Shown here one piece after another: positions 47,216 through 57,979 of a stretch of DNA of 64,000 bases. The notes under the pieces are model-generated. The model saw only the letters and a program-made list of their open reading frames with translations. It had not been told where the DNA came from and did not search any database. This stretch comes from Megachile rotundata (lineage: Eukaryota > Arthropoda > Insecta > Hymenoptera > Megachilidae). Each line of letters starts with the position of its first letter. Position 1 is the stretch's first letter. The translations under genes and the position numbers were made by a program. Location: positions 2,914,001 to 2,978,000 of the forward strand of contig NC_134983.1 of the NCBI RefSeq assembly GCF_050947335.1, read 5' to 3'.

Positions 47216-47242
47216 CGAGCTACGAAGCCTTAATATATGTTG

Positions 47243-47458
47243 TTACAATGCAATAAAACTAACTATTCGATCGTGATTCACCCTCCCCCGTTTGTTCTGA
47301 TCGCCGTGCTTTGACAGGCGACTCCTACACAAGAACGAGAGACCGTGTCCATGGCGTGGATAAGCCACGTCAAGTTGCCACCGCGTTGTGAAGCCAACAT
47401 AACACGAAACCATAGGGTAAAAGAAGAGTATCACGATGAGGAGGACGGGACAACACAT
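47243..47458 (-). CDS. Candidate first exon of a secreted protein
   Basis: On the minus strand an ATG at 47458-47456 lies in a strong Kozak context (CACCATG). It opens a 71-codon frame ending at 47243. The first 19 residues, MCCPVLLIVILFFYPMVSC, form a textbook signal peptide with a likely cut after VSC. The mature part begins YVGFTTRWQLDVAYPRHGHG and later contains a dibasic NKRGR. The frame stays open upstream to 47575, but the inner ATG is the better start. A donor-like TGT-GTAGGA at about 47323 suggests the coding sequence may splice out before the stop shown. It lies in a GC-richer island next to a GAA microsatellite. Family unknown; a short secreted peptide or exon 1 of a longer extracellular protein are both possible. 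Confidence 0.4.
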   Translation of the reverse strand: MCCPVLLIVILFFYPMVSCYVGFTTRWQLDVAYPRHGHGLSFLCRSRLSKHGDQNKRGRVNHDRIVSFIAL

Positions 47459-47459
47459 G

Positions 47460-47850
47460 GTGCACGCTGACCGTTTGAAACTAATGCGTCTGTCCAGTGA
47501 TTCGGGCACACGACGAAAATCAATCAAGTCCATTAAGGGGCTACGAACCGGCCGAGCATTATAATACCGATACACCAGCTAATGTAACGCGATACCGATG
47601 TATGCACGGTTCCATAGCGACGAGATCCAAGACCCTCCTGTGTTATGTCATTAATGAAGATCCATTTAACGTGACGCCCTGTCGATTATGAAATTGATCA
47701 CGATTCTAGAGTACGATACTATCCCTCGTCAAATGTCCTTTGAACTATTACGTACAGATGTCCGTGCGTTCCTATTGTAGCTTTTGAACTTTCGTCTGTC
47801 GGGACGAAAGTCGAGGTGATTTCTGGAAGTTGAATCACGTCAAAAATATT
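47460..47850. other. GC-richer island upstream of the secreted-like frame
   Basis: This would be the 5' flank of the minus-strand candidate at 47.4 kb. It contains a minus-strand TATTATAAT word at about 47557-47565. No other gene was recognised. Confidence 0.3.
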
Positions 47851-48345
47851 TCGTGAAGAGGATATAGTATCGTGACGAAAGCTGTAATATCTTATGTAGA
47901 ATCAAGTCTAATCATGACATTTTTATTCAGGGATTAAACATCTGCGTCTTTAGTTACAGAACTAAAGAATTTTGAGAGTTGACAATTATGCAAGTTGTGA
48001 AGGCTGTTGCTAACAATTCAGTTTACAATTATTAAAACATTGTACAAAATATTTATGTGGGATATATGTGTTTATATTATGGATTTATGTGAGATTGTAA
48101 GGTGTAATAATTAACTTGTATATTGTCTTGTATACGGCTTTCCTACGTTTTACTGTTCAGATACTGCACTTGTTTTGCACTAAGATCATATCTAAAGTTA
48201 TGTACTATATTAACAAAAGCTATATTTGTTACTTGATTGACTGAAACAATTTCATAAATAAAGATAACTGCCAATTAAAGGCATATGAATCACAGTTACT
48301 CATAAAACAACAACTTTATATTTTTCTCTATTTCAAAAGCTATTA
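47851..48345. other. AT-rich non-coding DNA
   Basis: Nothing was recognised in this interval. Confidence 0.5.
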
Positions 48346-48349
48346 ACCT

Positions 48350-48540
48350 TTACGAGAGCAATCTCAAAATGAAATCAAATTATTGCATAACTGCCTATTA
48401 CGAGCGTGATCTCAAAATAAAATCAAAATATCGTTTAACTAACAATTATAAGAGTGATCTTGAAATAAAATTAAAATTTCGCATATCCGCCAATTATAAA
48501 GGATCTTAAAATATAATTAAATTATCGCGCAACTAAACAC
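48350..48540. repeat. 48-49 bp minisatellite, about 4 units
   Basis: Units begin TTACGAG or TTATAAG and contain GATCTCAAAATAAAATCAAA followed by a TCGC/TTGCATAACT-type end. They are diverged, and the last unit is shortened. Confidence 0.8.
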
Positions 48541-48544
48541 TATA

Positions 48545-49764
48545 GTAACATTTTGTTAAGAAAGATATCATCGTACGATTTTATTAATATCATACTCAAA
48601 TTCAAAGGATCGTATTTCATGTATTAATAACTCAAATGAAGCAGCTAATATAAAACTGCCAAACACATTAAGGAACTTCACTTTACATCGTTATCTGTAG
48701 GTGGTTCGACACTTTAAATTGCTAGTTTAGATTCATATCACCCATAAGTGGTTACGTAAATGTCATATGAAACAGATAAGTAAAAATATTGGAATTATTT
48801 TTAGTTTCGGTGCTCTATCACGATTATCATATTTTCTCCACTTTCGAAGCTTTCATAAGTCGTTGCAAAATTATTTTTGAACATCCGGAGGAAAGCAGCG
48901 ATTGATCAAGGTTCGCGAAAGAAAGCAGTTAAAATCGATCCAAGGAACGGTTGACGCGGCTACGACTTGAAAAATGATCAAGTAGAATCGATTTAAACGA
49001 AGAGATATGCAGTGTGTAATTTCCTATATGTTAGCCTATACATCAAACTTGGTAGCCTTAATGCCATCCATAATTGACTATCGTCGGTAAATCGAGTGTA
49101 ATCTATCGGCCACGGGCTTTGCTAGTTTACCATGAATGCAAGCATTATACAGAAAATTATAAGAGTACTTCGAACGATAGCTGATAGAAAGTTAGGTATA
49201 CAAAGATTCAGTTAGACGACCCTCATCAGCGATCAGAAACGACGCTTTGATGAAACTATGTCAGCCATTTTGATATTACCTATCAGTTAACGATTGTACC
49301 GATGTTAAGCGAACTTTCGTTTCTGGCACAGTTCATGCGAACAAATATGCATCATGATCGAGCTACCGGGTCACTTCAGAACTCTTCGCATATATTATAT
49401 TTTCTATAAACTTTCTTTTCCGTAAATATACTGGACGTTTAACTTACTCAATGCATGATTTAGAACTTAAATTTAATTTTAATTTTATTTTTATTCCCAC
49501 TTTCTACATTTTATATAATGAAATATAAAATATAATATGCATATGTGGTATTGAGTAATAAACGATTAAAACTTTATTCTAAGATTATTACATAAATAGG
49601 CATCTATTACTTCAATCATTCCTTATTTATGTGAAAAGCATTTTTATCCGTTATTTGCCATTTATTAATTCTTACGAGCGTTTTACTTTCGACAAATAAT
49701 GTTATTTATGTTATTTATGTCATTATTTACGTGTATTTCACTCTTGGCTGAAGTTTCACTGTAG
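48545..49764. other. Non-coding DNA
   Basis: A moderately GC-richer stretch at 48850-49380 has no convincing frame. Nothing was recognised. Confidence 0.45.
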
Positions 49765-49768
49765 CTAA

Positions 49769-50084
49769 TGTTGGGTTCTGGTATACAACACTTTATTACG
49801 AAGACGAAACGTACAACTCGAATGCGGTTCGCTCAGTACCGAACTATTTCTAATTCTAAACTTATTCTAAAACTTGGGGGTTTTTAAATACTAGCTTAAG
49901 GATAGGTAGTGGTAGGGATGGTGGTCAAGGGACAGCGTGACTCAGGATGGTTGCGAGGTCTAGGATGAGTAAGACTTAGGAATCGTGATTAGTATGTTTG
50001 TATAGGGATGAGTCTGTGGAGTGATTTATATAGGGATGAATCGGTACTGTTTGTGAAATGATTCTTGTAGTTGGACATACAACA
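49769..50084 (-). mobile_element. Solo LTR, 316 bp, minus orientation
   Basis: The block begins TGTTG and ends CAACA and is flanked by the 4-bp duplication CTAA (49765-49768 and 50085-50088). Read on the minus strand it has TATATAA-type words in the first third and AATAAA about 23 bases before its end (complement of 49792-49797), which fits an LTR in minus orientation. Two direct TATAGGGATGA words lie near 50020. No internal retrotransposon sequence flanks it. The 4-bp duplication fits Gypsy-type integration. Confidence 0.8.
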
Positions 50085-50154
50085 CTAAATTTTGTATTTA
50101 TGAATCAACACATCATTAGTTTTTATATAATTTCTTATTATATTTATCATTTGA

Positions 50155-50510
50155 AATTTGAGAATTTGTATATCCAAAACTTTCAAATCTGAATATTTGT
50201 GTTCTGAAGATGAAATTCGATAGACATTTGTGCCTTTCAGTATTTCGGATTTTTGAATAATTCAATACTGAAGTTTAAAATTCGAATATTTATATATTCT
50301 AAAAACTGAAGTTTAGACATTTGAGTATCGACAATTTAAATTTGTATTTTCGTATTCGAAGATATAAAACTCCAACATTTCAGTATTCGAAAATTTATAA
50401 CTTAAATATTGAAATATTTAAGAAATTGAAGTTCAAATCTTTAAGTATTCGAATAACTGAAACTCAAATATTTCAACTTTTACATTTATATATAACTAAT
50501 TGAAAATGAA
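50155..50510. repeat. Degenerate AAATT-like array 9
   Basis: GTATTCGAA, AATTTGAGAATTTG and AAACTGAAGTTTA words recur. This variant is richer in TATTC/GAATA than the other arrays. The Ile/Lys/Phe-rich frame at 50321-50503 comes from it. Confidence 0.6.
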
Positions 50511-51440
50511 CATCATATTTCAACATCTAACAAGACATCAACAGGATTAACAAGCATTTATAAATTCCTCATGCTTTAATTACTCTTTAGTTTTATATTC
50601 TAATCTTATATTTGAAATATTTTTCAGTGAATGTTTGAAGTATTCATCACCTGGAAGTGATCAGATAACAAGTTCATTAAAATATAAATATTTGATGTTA
50701 ATCAAAAATTTTTTGATAATGATAGTTTTATGATAATATAAATAATTTTTGTCATTCCATTATATTTTTATACAAAATACTTTTATCGTTTACTCGTTCT
50801 GCTGGTCGAAGATAAATCAACCCAATTTTACGAGCCATTTATGGTGTGAGTTTAGTTGCGCCGTGAAATTTCCGCGTAACATAAATTTTAATTATACGAC
50901 TTGTTGATCAATGAGAAGGAATGTCATTATTGCACGTGAGATGCTTTGATATTCATTAACCGCAGCGTCTCATTTACGTGTACTTCTCATGCGGTACGAC
51001 TGCTTAACGATTGTCGCCAGATATGTATCACTGATATTCGTACACCATAATTATTAACTAATCACTCGTGCGTGACTTTAATGTGGAGATTTTAATTTCA
51101 GATCTTCCTATATGCCCAAGTTGCTGCGTTCTATGAACTTATTGCGAAATACAAATAATAAGTCTAGTCTATATGCGTCAAATGATAAGCATAGAAATAA
51201 ACTTGTGCCTAATATAAAATTAGAATTACGATTCTTATCGAGAAACGAATTTATGTTATAAATATGAAAGTTTCAACGTTTATCACAATTAAGAGTAAAT
51301 CTCTAATTATGTTAGCATCGTTTTGATGATAGGACGTTATAATATATATTCAAGAATCACTCCTGTTGTTGTCCATTTGTTCAGTAACATCGCAAACGTA
51401 ATAATTGTTTTCCTCAATTCGTTCGTGACATAGATTCACG
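50511..51440. other. AT-rich non-coding DNA
   Basis: Nothing was recognised in this interval. Confidence 0.5.
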
Positions 51441-52060
51441 CTAACAGATGCTGTCGTCCTATCACGTGTCAAATTACGTCAATATTTCATTAAAAGAAGC
51501 ATAAGATCAACGAACCTCTCATTCTTCCAAAGCATGCCGAAAAGAGTAGCCGGCAATCACGAAACACGAATCATTAATAATAATTCCGAGGAGCGGACAA
51601 TCGTGGCGTGCATGGACCCCCTCTCGATTCGACTAATATCGATTAATGACAATGTTGACCGGGGGTTAATAGTTTCCGAGGCTTTTTCTTCGCGACAAAG
51701 GCTTGAAATGCGGGCTGCTGCGTTAGACGCCGCTTCATTTATCATCTTTTAGCTGTAGCCGGAACGCATCGACGCCTGATGCTCGTGAACACGTTCCGTT
51801 TCGTTTAATCCGACAAGAAAGCGAATGTGCGAACCGTTCTCCCTATCGTACGAAAGCATATATAATTACTTTTACACAGCGAACGGCTGACATACGCGTA
51901 ACAAGATTATCCTTCACGTTCGATGACCAGCCAGCGACGAGTCCGATATAATAACGCAGGATTTAATAATTGGTTTCGTGATCAATAGCATCCGTGTCGG
52001 TGCAATTTGTGTGACTAATGCGACGTTTCAGTGTTAATCGTCGAAACGGACATGAACGTT
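51440..52060. other. GC-richer island, candidate regulatory DNA
   Basis: Frames of 62-72 codons are open on both strands (51534-51752 plus, 51557-51745 minus), a compositional effect. A 19-base word at 51514-51532 is identical to one at 17512-17530, at the start of another such island. Confidence 0.4.
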
Positions 52061-52474
52061 GATATTTACGTTTGAAATGTGACTCCTGAATACTGGCAAT
52101 TTATTTCTATTGGCCAATTATATGACATTTTAGTGTCATTACTTTACACCTGAAACGTATAATTCTTAGATATAGCCTTTTACTGGAGAATAATGTACCG
52201 TGACTGTATTAATTCTTTGCTTTAGAGGTATCGCTTTCAGACGTAAACAGTTTAGAGTTCTACTAGGAAGCGGAGATCCACGATAGTTTTAACTGTTCTG
52301 GAAACAATTTATAGCGCTTTGTTTATTAATAGTGTACAGTACCGTGGTTTCCTGTAAACGTGGGAGGGTGTATCGTAAATTGTTCGTGAAACAGCAATCA
52401 TATAAATTTCTCCATTTTCATATTGTTGCGAAAGAAACTTTCTTTGTGAAACGTGTTTCTATTTACAAAATTTT

Positions 52475-52720
52475 TTAAATCAGAAATTGAAAAATTTGCT
52501 TGGTTTGAACAGTCATATTTTTAATTTCCCAAATTTTTAAGTGTAATAATTTTCCAATTTTTTGCAGCTACCTTAATAATTTAAAAATTCAAATGTTGTA
52601 AATTTACTCAAATTTAGAAATTTGTGAATATGTGAATTTGTAATTTGTAAATTTGCAATTTAATAATATAAAAATTTAAGCGTAGAGAAGCTTCCAATTT
52701 TTCAACTTTTAAATTGACAA
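52475..52720. repeat. Degenerate AAATT array 10
   Basis: AAATTTGTAATTTG and TTTTTAATTTCCC words with mixed linkers. Confidence 0.6.
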
Positions 52721-52854
52721 ATTAGGATTATTGTTTATTGGATTATTTATTACTCAAATATTGGTATCGTGTGGATTAGACATAACATGTAATAATCTTC
52801 AAGTACTGAATACTGTCTTCAAATCATTATTTCTTTCAGAGAATCATATCGTTT

Positions 52855-53430
52855 CTAGTACCATATTAGTATTAATTCTCTGTGTGCCATAAATAATTTT
52901 CATATGTGCACAATTTATGCTATACTGCTTCAAAGTACTATTCCAACAGTAATATTCCAGTATTATCCTTTTGAGTCTAAAGTACAAATGGTTCTTAGAT
53001 ACGGACAATTCATAGCATTCTCCTAATTTCAAGCACTATAGTGGTATTTAAGTGATTCTTAGATACAAGCAGTTTACAGAATTTTATTGGGTAATAATGT
53101 ACTATTTCAGTATTATCTTTCTGCCATTAAAGCACGGGTCTTACCCCTAGACAATTTACAGCGTTCGACCAAACAGCACAATGCTATTTCAGTACTTACT
53201 CTATACATCTGAAATATGATCCTTAGATATAAGTAGTTTATAGCGTTTTCCTAGATAACTGTGAACCGTATTAGCACTAACCTCCGACCTATAATACGTA
53301 ACTTCTAAGCAGAGACAATTTCTAGTGTACATTAAGCGGTAAAGTACTGTTTCAGACTTAACCTTTTGCTTTCGAAATGTGGTCGCTATATGTAAACAAT
53401 TTACATGGTTTTACTATTTCATCCATTCGG
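52855..53430. repeat. Diverged 80-84 bp tandem repeat
   Basis: A motif of the type TTAGATACAAGCAGTTTACAG recurs at about 52990, 53054, 53138, 53218, 53298 and 53379 (spacings 64, 84, 80, 80 and 81). Between these lies a second shared segment, TACTGTTTCAGTATTA followed by C/T-rich sequence. A similar piece also appears near 52300, on the other side of AAATT array 10. Confidence 0.7.
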
Positions 53431-53474
53431 TCGAATGTTTGATTTTTAAGTGCAAGTATAAGTATTCTATAAAT

Positions 53475-53540
53475 AAAGCTTTTCGCGAAATTTGAATATA
53501 AACAAAATTGTTCAGAATCATGTCCGTGATAAGATATTAT
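53475..53540 (-). repeat. Fragment of the 135-bp tandem unit
   Basis: The reverse complement matches the first unit of the array at 14869 (ATCTTATCNCGGACATGATTCTG segment). It breaks off where the arm element starts. Confidence 0.8.
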
Positions 53541-54341
53541 AAAATAATTTTAAGAAAAAAAATACACCGACTTCGAAATGCACTAAAAAGTATAAAATAA
53601 TTTCTATTTCATTCAATCATACAATTACGTCACAGATATGAATGAAACCTATTTACTCGTTAGGTAGTATATTAAATACATTTCAACCTTTTCGGAGGTG
53701 GCGCAAAATTATAAGATTTTCTTGAACATGTCAACCTTTGGACAGCCGAATATAGGCAAAGCTTGTATAGCTATTTTTTTTCTATACATATAACTGGACA
53801 GCATGCTGCGAAGTAGGTGTTAATGCGTATAGAATGTAACTATGGTCTATCTAGATGCATAGAGTATGCGACGGAAAGACTCGATCGCCGCATATACTAT
53901 AAAGATAGAGCCATCTGCCGCAAATTTGGTAATTCCCGCGTCGTGGGCTCCGTTTATAGGTTCTTAGGTCCATGGCTTCCACACGCGAACGAAGTCGATT
54001 CAATTTCATTTATATCAGAAACGTTGCGAAATGAAGATGCAGTCGTTACATTTACGTATATTACCAGATATATTTATAATGGTTCGTATTCTTTCTCAGG
54101 ATTTATTAATTTCCAATACGCCATACCACAATCAACTGGTTCTTGGTAGCAATGTTTACTGAGGTATTTTTAATTTTGCGCCGCCTCCGAAAAGGTTGAA
54201 ATGTATTTAATATACTACCTAACGAGTAAATAGGTTTCATTCATATCTGTGACGTAATTGTATGATTAAATGAAATAGAAATTATTTTATACTTTTTAGT
54301 GCATTTCGAAGTCGGTGTATTTTTTTTCTTAAAATTATTTT
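53541..54341. mobile_element. Inverted-arm element, copy 2 (0.8 kb)
   Basis: The arms at 53541-53712 and 54168-54341 are inverted copies of each other. Both lack the 22-bp duplication seen in copies 1 and 3, and both share private changes (TCACAG/CTGTGA). The core is in the opposite orientation to copy 1 and lacks the copy-1 tandem block. The core's left part (GACAGCCGAATATAGGC) matches the right side of the copy-1 core in reverse. Confidence 0.85.
53817..54149 (+). CDS. Core frame of the arm element, copy 2 (open)
   Basis: A 110-codon frame from an ATG at 53817 to TAG at 54147-54149. From about residue 16 it reads IEYATERLDRR, CRKFGNSRVVGSVYRFLGP, PWLPHANEVDSISFISETLR, TFTYITRYIYNGSYSFSGF and NFQYAIPQ. 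The 16-kb copy has the same frame with one in-frame stop. Third-position differences between the copies are synonymous. The first residues (before IEYA) come from sequence not shared, so the true start is uncertain. No transposase motif or known family is visible. It may be a captured coding fragment or part of an unknown element protein. Confidence 0.35.
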   Translation: MLMRIECNYGLSRCIEYATERLDRRIYYKDRAICRKFGNSRVVGSVYRFLGPWLPHANEVDSISFISETLRNEDAVVTFTYITRYIYNGSYSFSGFINFQYAIPQSTGSW

Positions 54342-54483
54342 ATTTCACGCTTTTTAGTGGAATGGGGAGAATTGTATAGGATACTGTGAGACAGTTCTTT
54401 CAGGCTTTTTTTTTGTCTGCGTAAATGTCATAAGCATAATTAAGTAAAAGACAACATGGATATTCGTTTTTCAATTTTGTTTG
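54342..54483 (-). repeat. Flank module of the arm element family
   Basis: Reverse complement of 15761-15891, immediately beside the right arm of copy 2. Confidence 0.85.
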
Positions 54484-54489
54484 CAACAA

Positions 54490-56570
54490 ACAAAAAAGAA
54501 ACTGTCAGAAAAATAAAAATAATTTTCTTTTGTTCTTTTTATAGAACAATAAGAAGTTAGTCGTTTACAAGGAAACTGCGATTTCATAATATACACTTTC
54601 ATTCAGAAGTTCGAAGTATATCATAATTTCAGAGGACAGAATGTTTTTTTTAAGTAGATTAACTTTTTTATGTAAATATGTTGCGTACGTAATGAGATGA
54701 TTAGGTTGTTGCAAACGTCGGGATATAAAATATGTTAGATTCTTAACTCTAGTTTATTATCCCGATGTCGTAAAAATACCATAAAATAATATTTATGATA
54801 TATTAATTTGAAACTTGTAGTTTCCTGGAAATGAAAACATAAATTTTCCACAAATATCTGTAATATAAACGAAATACTAACCAATCGCCGTTTATTCAAA
54901 AATTTGTATTTTTACAAAAAAATGAAATAAAATTCTATTTTTTTAAGGTAGTATTTTACAAAAGAAGTAGAATTCATGCTCCAGTTTCAAAATCCAAATA
55001 ATTCTACAACTTAAATCAACACTTCATGAGTATCATCAAATTCCTATTCAAAATATCTCCTGCGTTGATAATTTTTTTAACATTGTATACCAGTATTTTT
55101 CAAGCCAAAAATTTCATAGAAAGATACAGATTATTTTTGTTCGAAGAAAAATACGTAAAAAATACAGTATATCGCTAAAAAAGTTAACACGAAATACTCT
55201 GCACTGCTTCAACCGCAAAAATACTATTTATACATGTATATACATTATATTCTGCAGACATACCAAATGAAACCGTAAAAAACATTCTGTTTATTATTTC
55301 CGTATCTTCTAAGGTGCGAACCAAATTAAAATACACATACTGTACATGAAAAGCAGTTTTCATTCAGACAATAGAGAGTACTCCAAATTTTTGAGTGACA
55401 GATAACCAAATGCGATTTAATAAACTTCGACATCCCATTTCTATATTGACCTTTCATACTTAAAAAACAACATGTTTTATACATTCATATATTTTAAAAA
55501 ATAAAGTAAAGTCGATAACTACGATATTAAGAAATCGAAAAGTGCGACAGATCGAAGTTACAGATATGTAATTGATCAAATCTCGTGAATCGTTTGAGTC
55601 TCTAGTCAACTGTATATCTGCAACAGTCATTTCACTGGATCACTTTTTGTTTCATCATGTCGTCGACTAATTGCAAGATCGTACATCAAATGATTAAATC
55701 CACGACCGGAAACTCAGGCGTTTCCTCGGGCAAATATTAACTCGTGTTACTAGATTGTAAGAAGATTGATATCACGCTATGAGAGTATTGTAAGATATGG
55801 TAACAGATGGTGTATTAAAAATGACTCGTGTTAATTGTTTTTGAAAGATTCCTGAAATAGAACCAGCTTATAATCACGCCATAGGGAGGTTTATTTTAAG
55901 GATAAAAACAAGTTATGATAAATGAATCTGCAGGAATTTATCGATGTAATCATTATTGCGAATTAAAATCAAATGGAAGTATCGATTTATTCGAATGCAA
56001 AAGAAAATGACAAAAACTCTAGATATTCATAAGTTATTTCTATGTGGGTTAGAACTAGCGAACTAAATACTGTTTCATCTGAACTGAAATATGAATTTTG
56101 GCATCGTGTTAATGCTTATAATTCGATTTATCCGTGTTCATTTTAAATAATGGTTGTTATTAAATACACCTAATACGTAATATTTCAGATTATATTTTGA
56201 AATAACATGATTTATACACACTATTTTTAAACACTGGCACCCCTTATATATAATATTTCCAAATATTGACATACTTTGTACATAATATTTTTAAACATTA
56301 ACATATTAATTTGTATTTAATATTTTTATACGCTGACATACTTTATGTATACTATTTTGAAAATGTTTTAAAATATTTCAAAACGTTTTGTCTACTCTAG
56401 TACAAGAGCAAAGAAACTAATTATATTCATCCTTGTATATTGAACCGATAAAAATGAAAAATTTTTAGACATTTTCCCAATATTTGAATATGATTATGTT
56501 CAAAATTAAAAATGTAATATGTCGTGGCATTCTTCGGTCTGGATTAAAATTAACTCGGCATCCAGCATTC
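54490..56570. other. AT-rich non-coding DNA
   Basis: Nothing was recognised in this interval. Confidence 0.5.
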
Positions 56571-57110
56571 GACGAACATCCGTAGAACGTGTTAAAAAAA
56601 AAGAAATTTCCTTATTACTATTCGACCGTTCCCTCAATCATGTTTTCTTCCATCGTAAGCCAACAGAAACATGGATGTAACTCATCCCAGTTACGTGAGC
56701 CGTCTTGTGCCATGAAAATCGTCTCGTCATAATTTTCCCGAAATCTCTCGAGGAGCTAACGAGTAGATCGGTATTTAAATTGTTCTGCGTTAAACGGCTG
56801 CTTCCACGGTCATTTTATTGTCATCACTAATGTAGAGGGGAATCGGAGGAAAGTCATTTCCCGGCTCGTTCAAAAAATATGTCCCCGTTTCGTACACGGG
56901 CCTCTGAACGTTCGTAAATTTCACTTTCCAACATTCCCAAACAAACGCTCAACGCATTCTTTCGGCATTTATTTCATTCGAGTTACCTACGTCCGGGATA
57001 TTTCAATTAAAATCAGTAGACCAATCAGTCGCTCAGCACGCAGCACACTCTATCGCGTGGGTGTCAAGAGCTGCGTGTGGTTGCAGGGGTTCCTGGCGTT
57101 TCACTTCACG
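56570..57110. other. GC-richer island
   Basis: Moderately GC-rich, with no convincing frame. It borders the minus-strand frame at 57112-57423 on its 3' side. Confidence 0.35.
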
Positions 57111-57111
57111 A

Positions 57112-57423
57112 TTATGCATTAGGTTGTCGCATATCAAATGGCACATTTCGAAATGTAGAAAGTCTGACATCATCTGATGACACACGTGGTATGTCTAGAC
57201 AATATTTAGATAACACTTCGCTCAAAAATTGATAACATTGTTGTCGCTTATTTGACATACATTTGTCGCAGACCTCTGTACAGAGTGTTTCACCTAATCT
57301 GAGCATCTTATTGAAAGGGAAAGTATTGTAATGCTTAACAAATTTTTTTGGGATCATTTTCTTTACAAATTTCAAACCATCGAAGTATTTTGAATGAGAC
57401 AATATATTTTCATCCTCATATTT
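57112..57423 (-). CDS. Cys-containing open frame, unknown product
   Basis: The frame runs from just after a TGA (complement of 57424-57426) to a stop at 57112, about 103 codons. It has no ATG near its start, so an exon or a fragment is more likely than a whole gene. It contains FDGLKFVKKMIPKKFVKHYN, LCTEVCDKCMSNKRQQC (four Cys residues) and a C-terminal VRLSTFRNVPFDMRQPNA. The composition is more protein-like than most frames in this AT-rich DNA. The last codons overlap a TTAGGTTG word that resembles the start of some mariner terminal repeats, so a transposon-derived origin is possible. Family not recognised. Confidence 0.3.
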   Translation of the reverse strand, partial: KYEDENILSHSKYFDGLKFVKKMIPKKFVKHYNTFPFNKMLRLGETLCTEVCDKCMSNKRQQCYQFLSEVLSKYCLDIPRVSSDDVRLSTFRNVPFDMRQPNA

Positions 57424-57639
57424 TCATCATGGAGTAATAGGTGGAATCAAGTCGAATTGCACGACCAACAATACAATAACCTTCGCGTGATATGGAATAC
57501 AAACAAATTATGAACGCTTTGCAACAAAGGAACGGCGTGAAATAACTAATTAATGAAAGAAATTTCACTGTAGCTTATGTCATGTAAGAATAAAATATGT
57601 ATTACATAATCATAGGATGAACGAACAAGACAATTGACT

Positions 57640-57975
57640 CTGAAATTTTTTAATTTGTTAATTTGTGTATTTGAAAATTTTTTAATTTGAAAACAGAAAT
57701 TTTTGAATTTAAAAATTTGTGGACTTAAAAATTTGAAACTTTGGGAATTTGGCAATCTGAAAATTTGGAAATGTCATAAGTTATCAATTTAGGGATGCAG
57801 TAATTCTGGAATATAAGAATGCAGGAATTTATGAACATGGGAACTCGATAATTAAAAAATTTCGAATTTATAGATTTGAAAATTAATAGTATAGTAATTT
57901 AAAAATATTATGATTAGAAATTAAGAAATTAAAGAATTTATTATTTTGAAAATTTAAATATTCAAATTCGTAGTT
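57640..57975. repeat. Degenerate AAATT array 11
   Basis: Purine-linker polarity (AATTTGAAAATTTGG). A Phe/Lys/Asn-rich minus-strand frame at 57546-57755 is a by-product. Confidence 0.7.
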
Positions 57976-57979
57976 GATC

